A stretch of DNA of 64,000 bases from Mesaphorura yosii (taxonomy: Eukaryota; Arthropoda; Collembola; Poduromorpha; Tullbergiidae): positions 248,001-312,000 of the forward strand of contig WIXG01000032.1 of assembly GCA_009869945.1 (NCBI GenBank), given 5' to 3'. The translations under genes and the position numbers were made by a program. The notes under the pieces are model-generated. The model did no database searches, was not told the origin of the DNA, and was given only the letters and a program-made list of their open reading frames with translations. Each line of letters starts with the position of its first letter. Positions within the stretch are counted from its first letter, which is position 1. This document shows positions 26,148 to 39,800 of the stretch, one piece after another.

Positions 26148-27558
26148 CGCCGATCGATTTTACGGTATGCAGCAGAGTCACACTGAAAGAGCAGCACTTT
26201 TGGCAGTTGGCTAGACTTTGATGTTTACGTGAGCATGTCAGAGCTGCGTTTGAATCTGGATTCTCGTCAATCCGAGCAGTCAACAACTTATTAACTTTTA
26301 AACGGCTCGCATTCTATTCTGTATGGACTCTTTCTTCCCTCTGCACGGCGCAGCAGGTTCCAACGAAAAATGTTGATTAGATGCAGGTTGTAATTGAGAG
26401 GCGATGAAGCGAGTCTCTGATCTCAACAAAGAATATGAATGGAACATATGCTGTAACTTGGCAGCTCTTCGCAGGAACTTCGTCTCCAAATATTTAACAA
26501 TTAAATCAAGAGACACGAAAATCTGGTTTTCCTGCGAGCTGTCTGCAAAACGTAGGGCCAGAAATTGGCGATTGGCGTTATCGGGCGGTTCGACGCAGAA
26601 TTGTTTACCCGAATTTTATTGGCACAGCTGAAACCTTTGATCGTGATCGTTTTGTTATGCAAATCGGAGACTGTGAACTCGGCTCAAGTGGAAAACTCTA
26701 CATTTTTGTGCACCGCACCGTAATTACGATTTATTTACGAGTTGGTCGGCCCGCAGTTCGCAGAAGGAATCAAGAATTCGAAATCGTTGTGGGCCTGAAT
26801 TGTTGAATGTTGTGAATTGTTAATTACCTTCGTCATCACGATCACAGAGGCTTCTTCGCTCGATTCATTTGGAGAGCTCTACTTTGGAATTGTAAATGAG
26901 GCTGACGACTTGCGCAGTTTAGCTATTTAGCATCGAGGACGAAGAATGAATTGACAAGCGACAAATTGAGTATCTTGTGTGCGTGCATCGTTGAATAAGC
27001 CGCCGTAATCTGGAAAGCGTCATTTCAATTATTTGGTGCCGTGTGATTGTGGTTGATAATGCGTAATGCTACGATTAGTGAGGCTGTAAACCTGTGCTAT
27101 GAATGGCAATTCGGTTTGGGAGTTTTGCACGAGAACAACGACACGTGCTGCTTTGAGATTCCGCTGCTGACAGAAATAGCAGTTAGGGATTTCAGCTGCA
27201 GACGGCTCGCTTAGCGAACGAAGCGGAGTGTTTGCGTTTACGAGGCAGAAGAGTCGGAATCAACCTGATCGGCAATCACGAGAAACCCCATTTTCAATTT
27301 TTATGTACTCTGATTTATGCAGGTTCCTTCTCATAATGTCTAAACCGTATGACAATTGCGTTTCGAAGTGAAAAAAGTAGCGAACAACAATAAATAGTAG
27401 CTCAACCATTCCACAACTAGAAACAATGGCGGGACAAACCCCCCATTAAACACAGCCGGCGCACCTACCAACAAGTACAACAATACGTTCTAGCCTAAAG
27501 CCCAGACTACACGTTACGTCACTTTGGTTGCTCATCTCGTTCCTCGTCTAACCTAAAT
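26148..27558. other. Intergenic interval before IMMP1L
   Basis: Only short open frames without domains. It would contain the promoter of the distal ZnT1 exon and the 3' end of IMMP1L. No convincing signal was found. Confidence 0.4.
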
Positions 27559-28211
27559 CTAATGTAATACTCCATCTTGAATTTTTCGGTTTGGGATCAG
27601 TAAGGCAATATCACGAAATGGCCAAATCCGAAATAATGCTCGGCCGCGAACAAGGCCCATCGGAATCGGGCCGTATACTCTTGAGTCTGTCGAATTGCGC
27701 TCGTTATCACCTTCGATCCAAATGTAGCCCTTTGGTATCTGCGGAGCAGAAGAAAAATTAGCATTGGCACTGAGATCATACACGGAAGGGCGATGAACAA
27801 TTGGACGTGGGACCTCACCATCAGTATTGAGCCGTCGTGCTGGAGCAAACTATCACCACCAATCCCAACAACGCGTTTGCAAATGAATTGTCTCGGATTG
27901 GAAGGGCTCCTTGTAACGATAATGTCTCCCCGATTAAGCCACCCGTATCGCGGAGAAATGTGTTCCGTTATAATTACGTCACTAGTACGAATAGTAGGTT
28001 CCATACTAGGGCCCTGGCACTGAATAGCAAGGAATTGTTCACCAGTCAATTAGTAATTTGATGGGACGAGTAATTTCTATTGTCGACTTACAACTACGAA
28101 TTCCCCGAGGTATTCCAGAGTGCAATGCGCTATCACACCCCATTTGGCCACGTTTACCCACACCCCCATCGCCCTCCACATCACCGATCTGAAGTTGCTC
28201 CAGAAGCTCAT
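27559..28211 (-). CDS. IMMP1L: Mitochondrial inner membrane protease subunit 1
   Basis: Signal-peptidase-like serine protease of the mitochondrial inner membrane that trims sorting signals facing the intermembrane space. Three exons: 28211-28092 (40 codons), 28019-27819 (67 codons) and 27738-27559 (59 codons plus stop TAG), all in phase 0. The 166-residue total equals the human protein. Exon 1 encodes the membrane-anchor helix (VIAHCTLEYLGEF). The nucleophile Ser45 lies in CQGPSMEPT and the general-base Lys88 in FICKRVVG. Box E is GDNERNSTDSRVYGPIP, followed by GLVRGRALFRIWP. The S/K dyad and all boxes are intact, so it looks functional. Confidence 0.95.
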
Positions 28212-28407
28212 AACGCACTCTGCTCTGGTCGGTTTCCCGAGTCTACAAACCAGGAAACATGCAAATTTCGATCAGTTCAGTATTGATGATAAACTTAATC
28301 CAGAAAGGGTTATAAACTTACCCAAATGTCGCTATGTACAGACTGAAGGCAAGGTTAATTAAATATACGTCGAGGACATCGCCTTCTTCTACTTTGAAAA
28401 CACACCA

Positions 28408-28998
28408 TCATGGTCTTTGATCCGAAGTGATATAAAAATCCCTCAGAATAACTTTGACCAGATGATCTTCATTGACGCATCCAGGCCCACATTTTGAGGA
28501 GAATAGTGAGCGACCAGTACCAATCTCGGTGGCCGATCTGATCAGAGTAAAATTAAGGACTGGATCAATATTTCCTGTATACGAGTAATTAGTGAATACT
28601 GCCTTACCAAGAATTGAGAGCTCCAAAGTTCCAACCCTCAGAAAAACTGCTTGTGGAGTGCGCAAAGGAGGCGTTAATCAGTTAACCTCTACTCCACAGG
28701 AGCAGAATAGCCGTTCTTCGTGAATGGTGACCACGAGTCAGCAGTAGTTTGCCGTCCCGTTCTCACTTCAATTGACAATTCAATCAATTGTGTCTTCAAT
28801 CACAATTCTTCGCTTCAATAAGTTGCGAGCTCCGTTTAGCTCCAAAATCTCAGACCTCGTGCTTTTGCGGGGAGTTTTGCCGAGATAGCGCTGCCTGCTA
28901 CTCAACAGATTAGTGAACGTCTCATTCGAGCCGTGTCGTACTGTTCCATTGCTGATCCGGGCCTCAACGTCAGTACTTTTTATTCCCTTTTGTCTCAT
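28408..28998 (-). pseudogene. Uncertain minus-strand gene or gene remnant
   Basis: Two blocks look protein-like. The 28998-28780 block is a 72-codon frame with TPRKSTRSEILELNGARNLLKRR. A second block near 28665 down to 28408 has TPPLRTPQAVFLRVGTLELSIL, a donor-like CTTG|GTAAGG, an acceptor-like TATACAG, then NIDPVLNFTLIRSATEIG and a stop. In the frame of the second block a TGA lies three codons upstream with no acceptor between, so the blocks cannot be joined cleanly. The TP-x-LRTP pattern faintly recalls the C-terminal part of Borealin. That resemblance is weak and I do not assign it. It may be a decayed copy. Confidence 0.25.
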
Positions 28999-30896
28999 AA
29001 CAGCAGTCTTCGTTCAAGTTCAGGTTCTGTTCACAGTTAACCGTTCCAGCAAATAATGAAGCGCAGATGAATCAACTGGAACTATGAGACTTGTCTGAAA
29101 TATTTTCTTGCACAAATGCTGTCACTCAAGAGTCATAAAATTCAATGATAATGTGTACTTCAACGCCAAGATCCGAAGAAGGTAATAAAATGATGCAGTT
29201 TATGACAAGAAATTACTGCGGGAGGAAACAATAATTGTGAAATATGAAGAAAAACGGCAAAATACAAGCATAACAAAAACAATGTCGCGTGAGTACGAGA
29301 CAACCAGTAAAATCCAAGATTTTTCAAACACATCAGTCAATGGACGCGAGCCGGACCAAAGCAGCAGCCGGGCATGGACAACAATGACAACAAACAAACG
29401 GTCTCCTGCTGTGTAATGATAGCATTGTTGACGAGGACGGACGGCTTAAGATAAAAACTCATCTTCCAGTGCACTTGCGCGCAACGGCTATGAACTATGA
29501 CTCATTTTCCGCCACCTCAGGAAGCCGCTGCTGCTTGCTGGAATGAATGAGTTGTCGAGATTGTGACGCGACTAACCGCAGTCCGTCCGTTTTGAACCCT
29601 GTCTTCTCTTAACTTCAACGTGAATCAACGGTTGGTCACAAATGCTTAGCACCGATGAGTAATTTGTGCACTTGGCACTCTCCATGTACGAGAACTCATG
29701 AATCGTGAAGTGGATGCGAAAATTAGGAATGCGGTGATACGCAGCACAGCGCATTCGTTATTCGTCATTCGTGGCCTATCCTCCGTACTCCCTTCCTAAT
29801 TGATATGATCGGTCGCTCTTTAATTTCGTGGTCGATAACTGTAACTTTCCAGCACGAGCACGACAGGGATCATAGTCACTGTTTTATGTCGTCATCATGC
29901 GATCCGATTGGAATTGGAACCCCGCATGAGAGTGGCACACAATTCTCTAATCAGTTCAGTACTCAGAAATGGGCAATCAGCATATGCGAAAACAATATAG
30001 GACAGAGCGGAGAACAGAGTCGTACTGGCATTTTGCATTTCGCAACGTTGTTGGGCTGAATCTCACCACTTTTCGCATGTACTTTTCCTTGGTGGTTGGG
30101 CTTTCTGCGAACGAGCTGTGCCGTGCCGTATGCCAGCATTTATTCCGCTACTTGGAAGTTTGCGTGTGGCATTCGTGGAGCGAGAGAGCTGCAGTACGGA
30201 ACGAGTGTGAGACAAGTCAAGTCAAGGCGGTGCAGTGCACAAGTGCAGTGCAGCATTCAACCCTTTCGTGAATCTTTTCGCTCTGGCTCCGGCCGCTGCT
30301 GCTGCTGCCAAACTGACAGTTCAGTGAAAATAAAAATTCACAACACAACTGCAGCAGAACAGAACACCGACACCGCCTTTTTCTCATTTAACTTTCGTAC
30401 ATCCAGTCCAAAGTAATAACTAATTAGTGTCGACTGCCAGTAGTTAACAAGTTGTAATAATAATCGTCAACCAGCCAGCTTCCGACTCAACTATGCATTT
30501 AGGACCCAGTAAGTCGTTATTATAACGTAGTCATTTAGGTAAATTCTTAGGCTAGTTAACTCTTAACTGTAACCCGCCATCACAAGCCGCAAGTCACCAA
30601 CATTGAAACGAAGGCTACAGATTCTGGAATGGTCACCGCTCTTAAGATAAGCCATACACCAGAAGAGACGTCGAAGTGAAACGGAGGAGCCGGAAGACTG
30701 TCAATTCACCAGTGTCACCAGCATCGGCACTTCAGATCTTTCACTCTTTTGCCATTGGATCTCCAAGCTCATCTCTTCGTCGGCAATAAGCAAGTGACGG
30801 GTCAGTGCCGCGTAGATCTTCCTGAAGATACTCATCACCACTATCAAGTATTAGTTAGTTAGCCAGTCAGCGTAGCCAAGAATACTGATAAGCAAG
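28999..30896. other. Upstream region and 5' UTR of egghead
   Basis: About 1.9 kb with no supported coding exon. The last few hundred bases before the ATG at 30897 probably include the egghead 5' UTR. I cannot place the start site. Confidence 0.4.
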
Positions 30897-33800
30897 ATGA
30901 TTGTCTTATCGAGTCGAACAAAACACATTCTCCATGTATGCTTGCTCCTCATCACCGTTCTTGGACTGGAGTACCTGAGCGGCGCCCTCAGCTTTGGAGG
31001 AGCAGGAGCGAGAGATCTGGAAGAACTGAACCCGTGGACAGAGTACGGCTACGTCGGGGCGTTCATCCTCTACGCCCTTCGTCTCCTGACATTTCTCGCT
31101 CTGCCACAAGTACTATTCAACTTCATTGGGCTGATATTCTTCAACACATTTCCGGAGAAGATTCTACTCAAGGGTTCTCCCCTCCTCGCCCCATTCCTCA
31201 GTATCCGCATCGTCACCCGAGGCGACTTTCCAGAGCTGGTCAAGAAGAACGTTGGCCGCAACCTCAACACATGCCTCGACGTCGGACTCGAGAATTTTAT
31301 CATCGAAGTAGTGACCGACCGTGCCATTCCTGGTCTCGATCAGTTCTCAAGAGTGCGGCAGATTGTCGTCCCCTCGACGTACTGTACGAAAAGTGGTGCC
31401 CTCTTCAAGGCACGCGCACTCCAGTACTGTCTGGAGGAAGATGTAAATATGCTCGCAGATAGTGACTGGATTGTGCATCTCGACGAGGAGACTCTGCTGA
31501 CGGAAAACGCTGTTCGGGGAGTTGTCAACTTCGTACTCGACGGCAAGGCACAGTTTGGACAAGGACTCATCACGTATGCTAATGACCAGGTATGTCAGCA
31601 GTAGTTAAGCAGTCACAATCGATCAATTACTTATTTTTACGGTAGTAAACACTCTGGCAGATGGGCTTTTTGATTATGATCAAGTTCAAGACTAATTAAG
31701 CATTTTGCATTTAGCATTCGTCTGAAGGTTAGGCGAGTCATGTGTCAATGTCTCGGAAATGAAAGTAGGCGGAAATATGATTCTTGACTTGACATTCGTC
31801 ACTCCTGCGTTGCGCCGCGCCGCTTTCAAGTTCATTGTGTCGTGCCCAATGCATTCTCAAGAAATTTGATATCTCTTCCACTACTTTGCAATACTGCTAT
31901 AAATAAAATCAAAGTCGGTCAGCGATGTCAAGGCAGCGCAGTGCAGCACACAGCCGCATCAGTGGCTAGTTTAGTGGTTTGGTTTTGTTTTGTGCTGTGC
32001 TGATAAGATATACGCTCACCGAATACCGAAACTATGCTCAGCAACAGCAGCAGCGGCGGCAAAACATTAAGCAAGTCAAGTCACTAGCAAAGGCTTCGTC
32101 TGAAGTCACGTTCGCAGTGCACATCCACCACGGCGAGTGAGTGAGGAGCTGCGTGTTCGAGATACTTGTTTTCAAGTACCATAATTACATGGTGATGGTC
32201 TAACGATGGTCGTATTTACTGCCATAATGTGGTTTCTTAATTATAGAAGACGCATTACTCAGAGGAGTGCGAGAATTTTTCACATTGTTAAATACTGGAT
32301 GACCTTGCCAATTGCCATTGCAAGGCATTGCATTGGAAGTACGGCAGTAGCCTCAAGCAAAAGCAAAATCAGCATCCCCGTGAATGATGTTTGACATTGG
32401 CTAAAGTTTTTAGTGCCAACTACGCCGCAAAGAGCCAAGAGCTTGGTTTGGGAAATGCTGAGGGAAGACTCATTGCAATTCCAAATTTGCAATTAACAAT
32501 TGGTAAAGTAGTTAAGCAGTTAGTAGTGTAATACGAGTGAATGTTAAGTAGTATGAAATGCTGGCTGCAAGAGTCGTGATGTGCACTTGTATAGGTAACC
32601 TTCCCATCGAGAGTCACATCGCTACTCGACCGGCGTCGTCACAGCGGCAGAGGGAAAGAATGTGAATTGCGAATGCGAATTTAAATGACAATACACGAAG
32701 AGCGAATGCGAATTGCAAATGCGAATATTCATTCATGCACTCATCTCCCTACCCTTAACGCTAACAATGCCGAGATTAGTCACGGACAATCATACAATAT
32801 TGCGGTACCCATGTAAAAAATTGTGCAATCGCAAAGGCAACGGCAGGGCAAAGCAAGCAAAATAGCTGGGCAGACAACATATTCGCAATGCTATGCTGGG
32901 GAAACTTTTTGCATTGCAAGCAAATGCAAAGCGGCTCAACGCTCAAGCAGTTTTACGTACTTCATATTTTATTGCTTCTGCTGTCATAACTCGTACATTC
33001 TGATCCTTTTGTCCTCCGTCTTCATTTCATTGTTATTGTCATCGTCATCTTTTCTTCTTCATGGTAGTGTTTTGTTATGATCTACCATGACAAATAACCC
33101 CTAAGCACAATGGCCATGCAATACGTGCACTGTGATGACTGTGACTGGGAGCGTATCGAAATTAATTCCTGGAGGAAGGAAGCAATTTTAGGCTCTAATT
33201 ATTTCCATGCAAAACACAGACGAAGGCAGGAGCAACAACTATGATACAGTACAAAAGTACAAGTACAATGAGGGACATGTCCTCAAATTCATTGGCCTGT
33301 CCCAGCGAGATAATGACACGAGCCTGTGTCATACTGATTTTAATGCTGTGAGCAAATTCCTAGAATCTGAAGCACTGAATTTTCTTTGATGTTAATGATC
33401 ATTAATCATCGAGGCTTTGTGTTGGCACGTGTTCGTGTTTGAAGTTTGTGTTAACATGCTCGTAGTCTCGTAGAGATTTACTGTTGCTGTATGGAAAAGG
33501 GACCGACCGGCGTGACGAATCTTTTATAAACGCATCCAGTCAGTCGGCAGCGTTTCATTAGCATTTCGTTTTTGCACACTTTGCCTTGTCCCACATTGCC
33601 TTGCCATTTTCCTATCCTAACTCGTCCGTCGTTCGCTCTTGTTTCGCAACGCGAGCCGATGAGTGCTGTTTCAAAGTTTACATCTCCCTTCGCTAAAAAT
33701 AGCAGACGGCGTTTTGAGAAGTCTGGCTTTCGACCGACGACCGTCTCGCCTCCACCGGCAGCCGACTCGACTCTGAAAATTTGCTGCTGCGTGCTGCTCC

Positions 33801-36800
33801 CGCCTGGAATGATTTATTCGGTCGAATTATCTGAGAGCACGAAGAGCACATACTGCCTGTGAGTCTCATCTGGCGCATAGCATCGCATATTTAATTAACC
33901 CCAGGCCTGGCCAAGCGGGACAGATGACCGAGGTGGCTGGGTGAGTCGCGAGTGGAATTTAGAGTTCAGGGAAAACAGTCGGCTGAAACATTTCAGTACG
34001 CGTAAAACTGCACGAAACCACGAAACTGCCGTTTTAAACGCTATAAATAAGGAGCCAAGAGCTTGGCAGTCGCAGCCAGACTCGGATGGCAATGGCAAAT
34101 GGGTGAATAATTTTTGGCACAGGCTTCGAACTCGAGCCGGCATCGTGAGCATCATGCAGCATGCAGCAGCGGATTAAATGAGGAATTACGAGCCCGCAAA
34201 GACAATAATTACGAGCAACGAGCAATGAAAATGAATCCTAATTAAACTCGAATTCTTCTTATTGCAGGTTATAAATTGGGTAACGACACTTGCCGACAGT
34301 TTTCGCGTGGCGGACGACATGGGGAAACTCCGAGCACAGTTCTACCTCTTCCACAAGCCGTACTTCTCCTGGAAGGGATCCTACGTCGTGACACAGGTGA
34401 GCATTAGTTCACTCCAGTAAAGTTTTCGCTTCATGTGACACGCGCCTCTGTTGTCTACTTCGATACGATTTCACAGTCATTCCACCTTTTTGCACGCACA
34501 CGCTCTGGGGAAATGTCAAGCATGGATTGTTTTTCTGCTTTCTGCGCTGCTAAAAAGGAGAACGCGAAAATTTTCCATTCTCAAACACCCAAACTTGTGA
34601 TTTCTGAACTCGCGTACTGTTTGCGAGTTTTTGCAAGTTAATTGCAGCGCTTCGCCGGTCGATCCTTTCAAGCCCGTGCGTAGTTAGTTGGCAGTTGGCG
34701 TTGCTAGGCTGGCCCAGTTGGCAATGCTGCTATAAATAAACAATGAATCCATACAACCGGCAAGCAAGCCCAGCAAAGACAAAGGCAGTCTGGCAGTTTT
34801 CATTCTAAGGTCAACTGTTTTTAATAACTCGTCTGGACTGAAGCAGTACAAAATGCCGATGGACACCAGACACTGCCCTTTGTTTGACGTTTTGAGCTGG
34901 CCTGTCGACCATCATTGAACCGAATCGACGCCGACTCGTATCGCAATTCAAAAAGACAAAATGCCAAGGCAAATGGCAAACACAAATCGAATGACGGTCG
35001 ACCAATTCCGTTGAATTTTTAAACTGCTCAATTCTCCAGAATACCAGAATCTTGCATCAACTTGTTTTATATCCTGTCCATGTTCGCTCTACTCGTCCGA
35101 TATCTGTTTGAGTTGTAGAATTGGAATTTAACAAGCCAACGCATTGGCAAGCCAGTCACAGCTCATGTTTCTTGTCTTCTGTGCAGGTTACAATTGGGCT
35201 TCAATTGAATTATTGATGCGAGTAAATAACTGAATCTCCATGCCTCAGCGCTACTGACTTGCATTGAAGTATGGGCATCTGCATATAATTGAAATATAAT
35301 CCCGCATTATATAAGCAGCGGTCGTCATGTGAGCGTGAGCAGTGAGCCGCAGCCACAGCCATAGAGTGTCTGATGACTGATGACTGTGACTCAATTGTAG
35401 CATTCCAGTCAAGTGCCAATGTCCATGTACTTTGCCACTCCCCATGCTCTGTAATTCTCTGTAATTGAAACTTGTGGCTTTTGACTTGATTCACACTCCA
35501 AGTATTCACTTCACTACGATAGTGAATACGACGCCTTGCGCACGGCCCGGCATAGCACTCAGTAATATTCCGTTATAGGTTAAGATGATGTAATTGTAAT
35601 TAATTAACACTTCTCATTGTCTACTGGAACATTGTGGCACAAGCACAATGCAATTATGCAATTGCAATTAAGCTGGCCAGTAATTCTTACACGCATTGAT
35701 TAGTTATTGCTATTGGATTTCCAACCAGTTTGCTTTGGCTGTTTGCGTTTGTAGGCCAGGCGGTTAGGCCAGTAAATTAATGTCATCAATTGCCAGTACA
35801 GCAACTCGTCCAGGTCCTGAATCTCGAACAATGTTGAATAGCACAATTGCGATATCACTCGTTAATGTCGTTAATAGCTTAAACCGTTTAGCAGATATCA
35901 TTTCACACTTCATTTGTCTATCTTATCTTCCACTCGTGCTGTACAATCACCAATCACTAATTCCAGGACAAATAGACAAATTGTCTGTTTTTGTACTTGC
36001 GCTCAGTTCCCATTATGAGTAGTTGAGAGTCCCGTGAAACAATGCCAGCCAGATTATCATCTTTTCTCCTTTTAATTCTGGGACTCGAGCTGGCTAAGAA
36101 ACCCAGCACAGCATTTTAATTGGAAATCGGCTCCGCTCTAATTTTCTAAGTCTGCAGATGATATTCATAATTGAGAAGAGTTTGGCCTTCAATTTTCATT
36201 CTAAGTGTAATTAAATACATTTTTTGCACTTGTTTACGTTTATGTCGTGCTCATGACTGATGATGGGCCGTGATGCGCCAGTTACTTTCCTACTTCTGTC
36301 GCTGATTTTCATGCGGCAGGGCAGGGGCCATGAGTTTGCTTAATGGTTTCTCTCATTGATGGTCACACTCAAATTCATAAACATCATCTCATCATCACAT
36401 TCTAGACTAAACAACTCACATCCTCCCCGTCGCGGCCGTCGCTTTGCCATGCGATTTATAAAGCCTTTCATGCACGCGCACCGCGAGCGTTTGCGATTAA
36501 TCGCTCAGGATTCCGTATTGTATTTTGCATTCCACTTGCTATTATTATTCGTTCATACTCGATGACTCACCGCCGCGATCGTGCTCACTGCTCACTTCTC
36601 GCGCACAATTTTTATCTTCCCGTCGTGCCGGCGTCTCTCGCGACTTGAATCTTGAATGAATGGATCCGAAATTACAAGTACTCGGTTTTATGAGCCCAGG
36701 AAGGCATAAACCACTTTATGCGCCATAGAAGCTTATTATTGCCATTGGCAGTGCCATTTCTCCTGCACTGAACGAACAGATGAATTTCGGAATGGCAAGC

Positions 36801-39800
36801 GCACTTCTTTCGGCAACGAATTCAGGTTGGGAAATTCATGCATCATAAAAATATGTCGTAAAACTTTATGCCCTCGCTCCGTCTCGCTCTGCCCTGTTGA
36901 ACTGAGAACCTGAGAAATTTATAATTTAGAAATTACATTTATTCTTAATTTGCCCCAATACAATTTTAAATTGCTTTGCTCCACAATTTCCACTACTGTT
37001 TCTCGTGCAATCGGCCACGAGCGCGTCTCGAGCGAGTCACAGCATTGCCAGGCCATAAACTGACAAATTCGTCAAATTGCCATCTGCGCCTACTCTGCCA
37101 GGGTTATTGAACGTATAAATTAGTTTCAATGCAGTTCGACCCTCGGGTGGGGGGAGGGGTACGAATGGCAACACGAACGTGGCTATAGTTAATATTATTT
37201 TTGCGGTTTCGTGTCTGGCATATTTTATGTAAATTGGGAATACAAGCAAATATTGAATCAGCTCAACGGAGTGCATGTAAATATTTTTGTACGATAATTG
37301 ATAAGGCAAGGCAGTATGATTGCATTGCATCTTGTGTGGTCAGAGTCGAGTCGGCGCATGTCCCAAGAAATGATGTGAATGGCTTCTGATTCAATTTTCG
37401 CTCTCGTGAGCAACTAGGAAAATCATTTTTAACACTGCGATCGACTGCGTGGCCGGGAATTATTCATTCCTGGAATCAGAGTCAAGAATTAGCAAGTATG
37501 TCTAAGGCCTGGAGGCAGAGACGTGCAAAACATGACTCACGACTTCTGTCGACCTGTCGCTACGTTGCAGCCGCAGCATTCAGGCTCCAATTAGCGCTTC
37601 ACCACAATTTGAGACAGACTTCTAATTTTGGTGCGCATGCGGTACGGAAAGCAGCACTTTCTGATAATGACGTCTGATTCTGATTAAATTTCGTACAATA
37701 CTAACACTTGTTATTACGTAAGCATTCTGCCGTGTGCTTTGCGCCGTGTATGTCAGGCTAACAATTTTACATGGAAGCGAGTGGAATTTGATTCCTTTAC
37801 ATCATCAATTAAAAAACATGTACTGTATTCTACATCTACTCGCAAGTTACAAGTCCTTATCTTATCGGAATGTACGAACTGAAGCCTTCAATTTAATTTC
37901 ATGCAATTGCACTCAGCAGCATGGACCCATTGTTGACTCATGACTTGTGACGCTCAAATGCCGGGATGATTAATGCTTTGCTTCATCGCATCACATCTGT
38001 GATTAAAACCGGTGAATCATTACGAGGCGAGGCGTCGAACTCACGCTCGCTCGCTCTTCTTGGAAGGATTAACAAGAACAATAAACAAATACGAATTAGT
38101 TATCCCGTGATTCATGCTCACGATCGATGCAATTCCAGCCATCGAAGATTTGACCCGATTTGGCTTTGGCTTTGAAGACAACGCGACGAAAGTACGACTG
38201 TGGTGTATTTTTCCATTTCCAGTGTTTTCTGCCATTCTGCGCAATTATACGTATCAGGAATGAGGAATGGTAATTACAGACCAGTAATTGGACTTTGACA
38301 GCGACCGACGCCAATGCAAACGTACACAGAAACGCTTACATGCACAATGTCGGCAATCGCAAAGAACAATTTAATTGTGTTGCCGCGTGACTGAACGACA
38401 AAAATGGATAAAAGTTTGAGGATGAAGCGAACCAAATTACAGTACAGTCCATTAAACAAGAGGCACGGAATGATTGCAGCCTTGAGTTAAGTGCGATTTC
38501 GTCATTTGCCATATATAGTTTTGTTTTTTAGTTTGCTTCATCGATTTTCGAACACAAATTCCAAGGTGTACGTGATTCTCAGCCATGCATCGTAGCTCCA
38601 GAGGTCCGGGAAACCAATTTAATTGATAAGTTATGCGCATTTGTCATGAATACCCAAAAAGTACGGCCGGGAATCGGTGCCGCATGCGAGGGCCATATTT
38701 TAGGGCGCTGGTCGCAGGTGCGCTAATCCATAATCATGGCTTCCTGTCGGACGCCGTACTTGCTGTCTGCTACACATACAGGACTCTATAAAATAAAAAT
38801 GATATTTTTCTTGTCACAGGCCGGAGCTGAGCGCAAAATCACATTTGACAACGGACCAGATGGGTCGGTGGCAGAAGATTGCTTCTTCGGGATGAAGGCG
38901 TACGCGCAAGGATACTCGTTCAACTTCATTGAAGGCGAAATGTGGGAAAAGAGTCCGTTCACAATCTGGGATTTCCTTCAGCAGCGAAAGCGGTGGATGC
39001 AGGTAACCAACCGTGCTAATTTGAATACTGTCTCTGGAGAACATTGCCGGAATTGTTATCTCATCTCATTTCGAGCAATTCTCATCGTTTTCATCATGGT
39101 TTGGCTTAGTGCGGTTCATCGTGCATTTGAGAGTAAAATTCATCCGGGTCGAGGCGCGGTGCGCGTGTGGTGCGAAGCGAGGAGTTATGGTGACATCAGA
39201 TTGCAAATGGTGAAACTTTTGTCTGTGAATATAAAGACCATCCGCAAAACATTCGTACGAGTTGTCGGCAAACTTTCTTCTTTCCTGGGAAAAAGAAGCA
39301 AAGGGGCGATTTACATTCTGATCTCCGATGAGAAATCCAGGATCTCTGGTAAAGCGCCTCGCATTACGCTGTTCGACGTATAGCAGGCAGGTATAGCATA
39401 TAAAAGCGTTATTGCAGAAATTGTCATAATAAAATATGACACAGGGTAATATATTGCACGTAGAATAGAGAACGCAAAAGGCTGTCATTGCCAAATCCAG
39501 CTGCGGCTTGCCTTTCGCTGCTTTCGTTCGCTGCCGACTCACAGAAGAATGTATGATGATGAAGATAAAGATATTACAATAAGATGTGAGAGAATACGTG
39601 AATACTCGTTCGGTAAACAGACGGGAGATGCGATGTGCGATACCGCCAGCAATGAACAATAGTTTATCCCTGAGATTCTGATCTCGGCTCATTCTGTTTC
39701 CGTTTTCTCCTGAGAACTGCCGAGATCTGGAATGGAAATGTTGCAGCACAGCTGCCGTTGTTTGTATGCCGGCCTCGACGCTTTGAGCCAACATTTAATA

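Noticed and set aside
38736-39383. 215-codon plus-strand open frame
   Set aside because: Only 38820-39002 is the egghead exon; the rest is read-through into introns on both sides.
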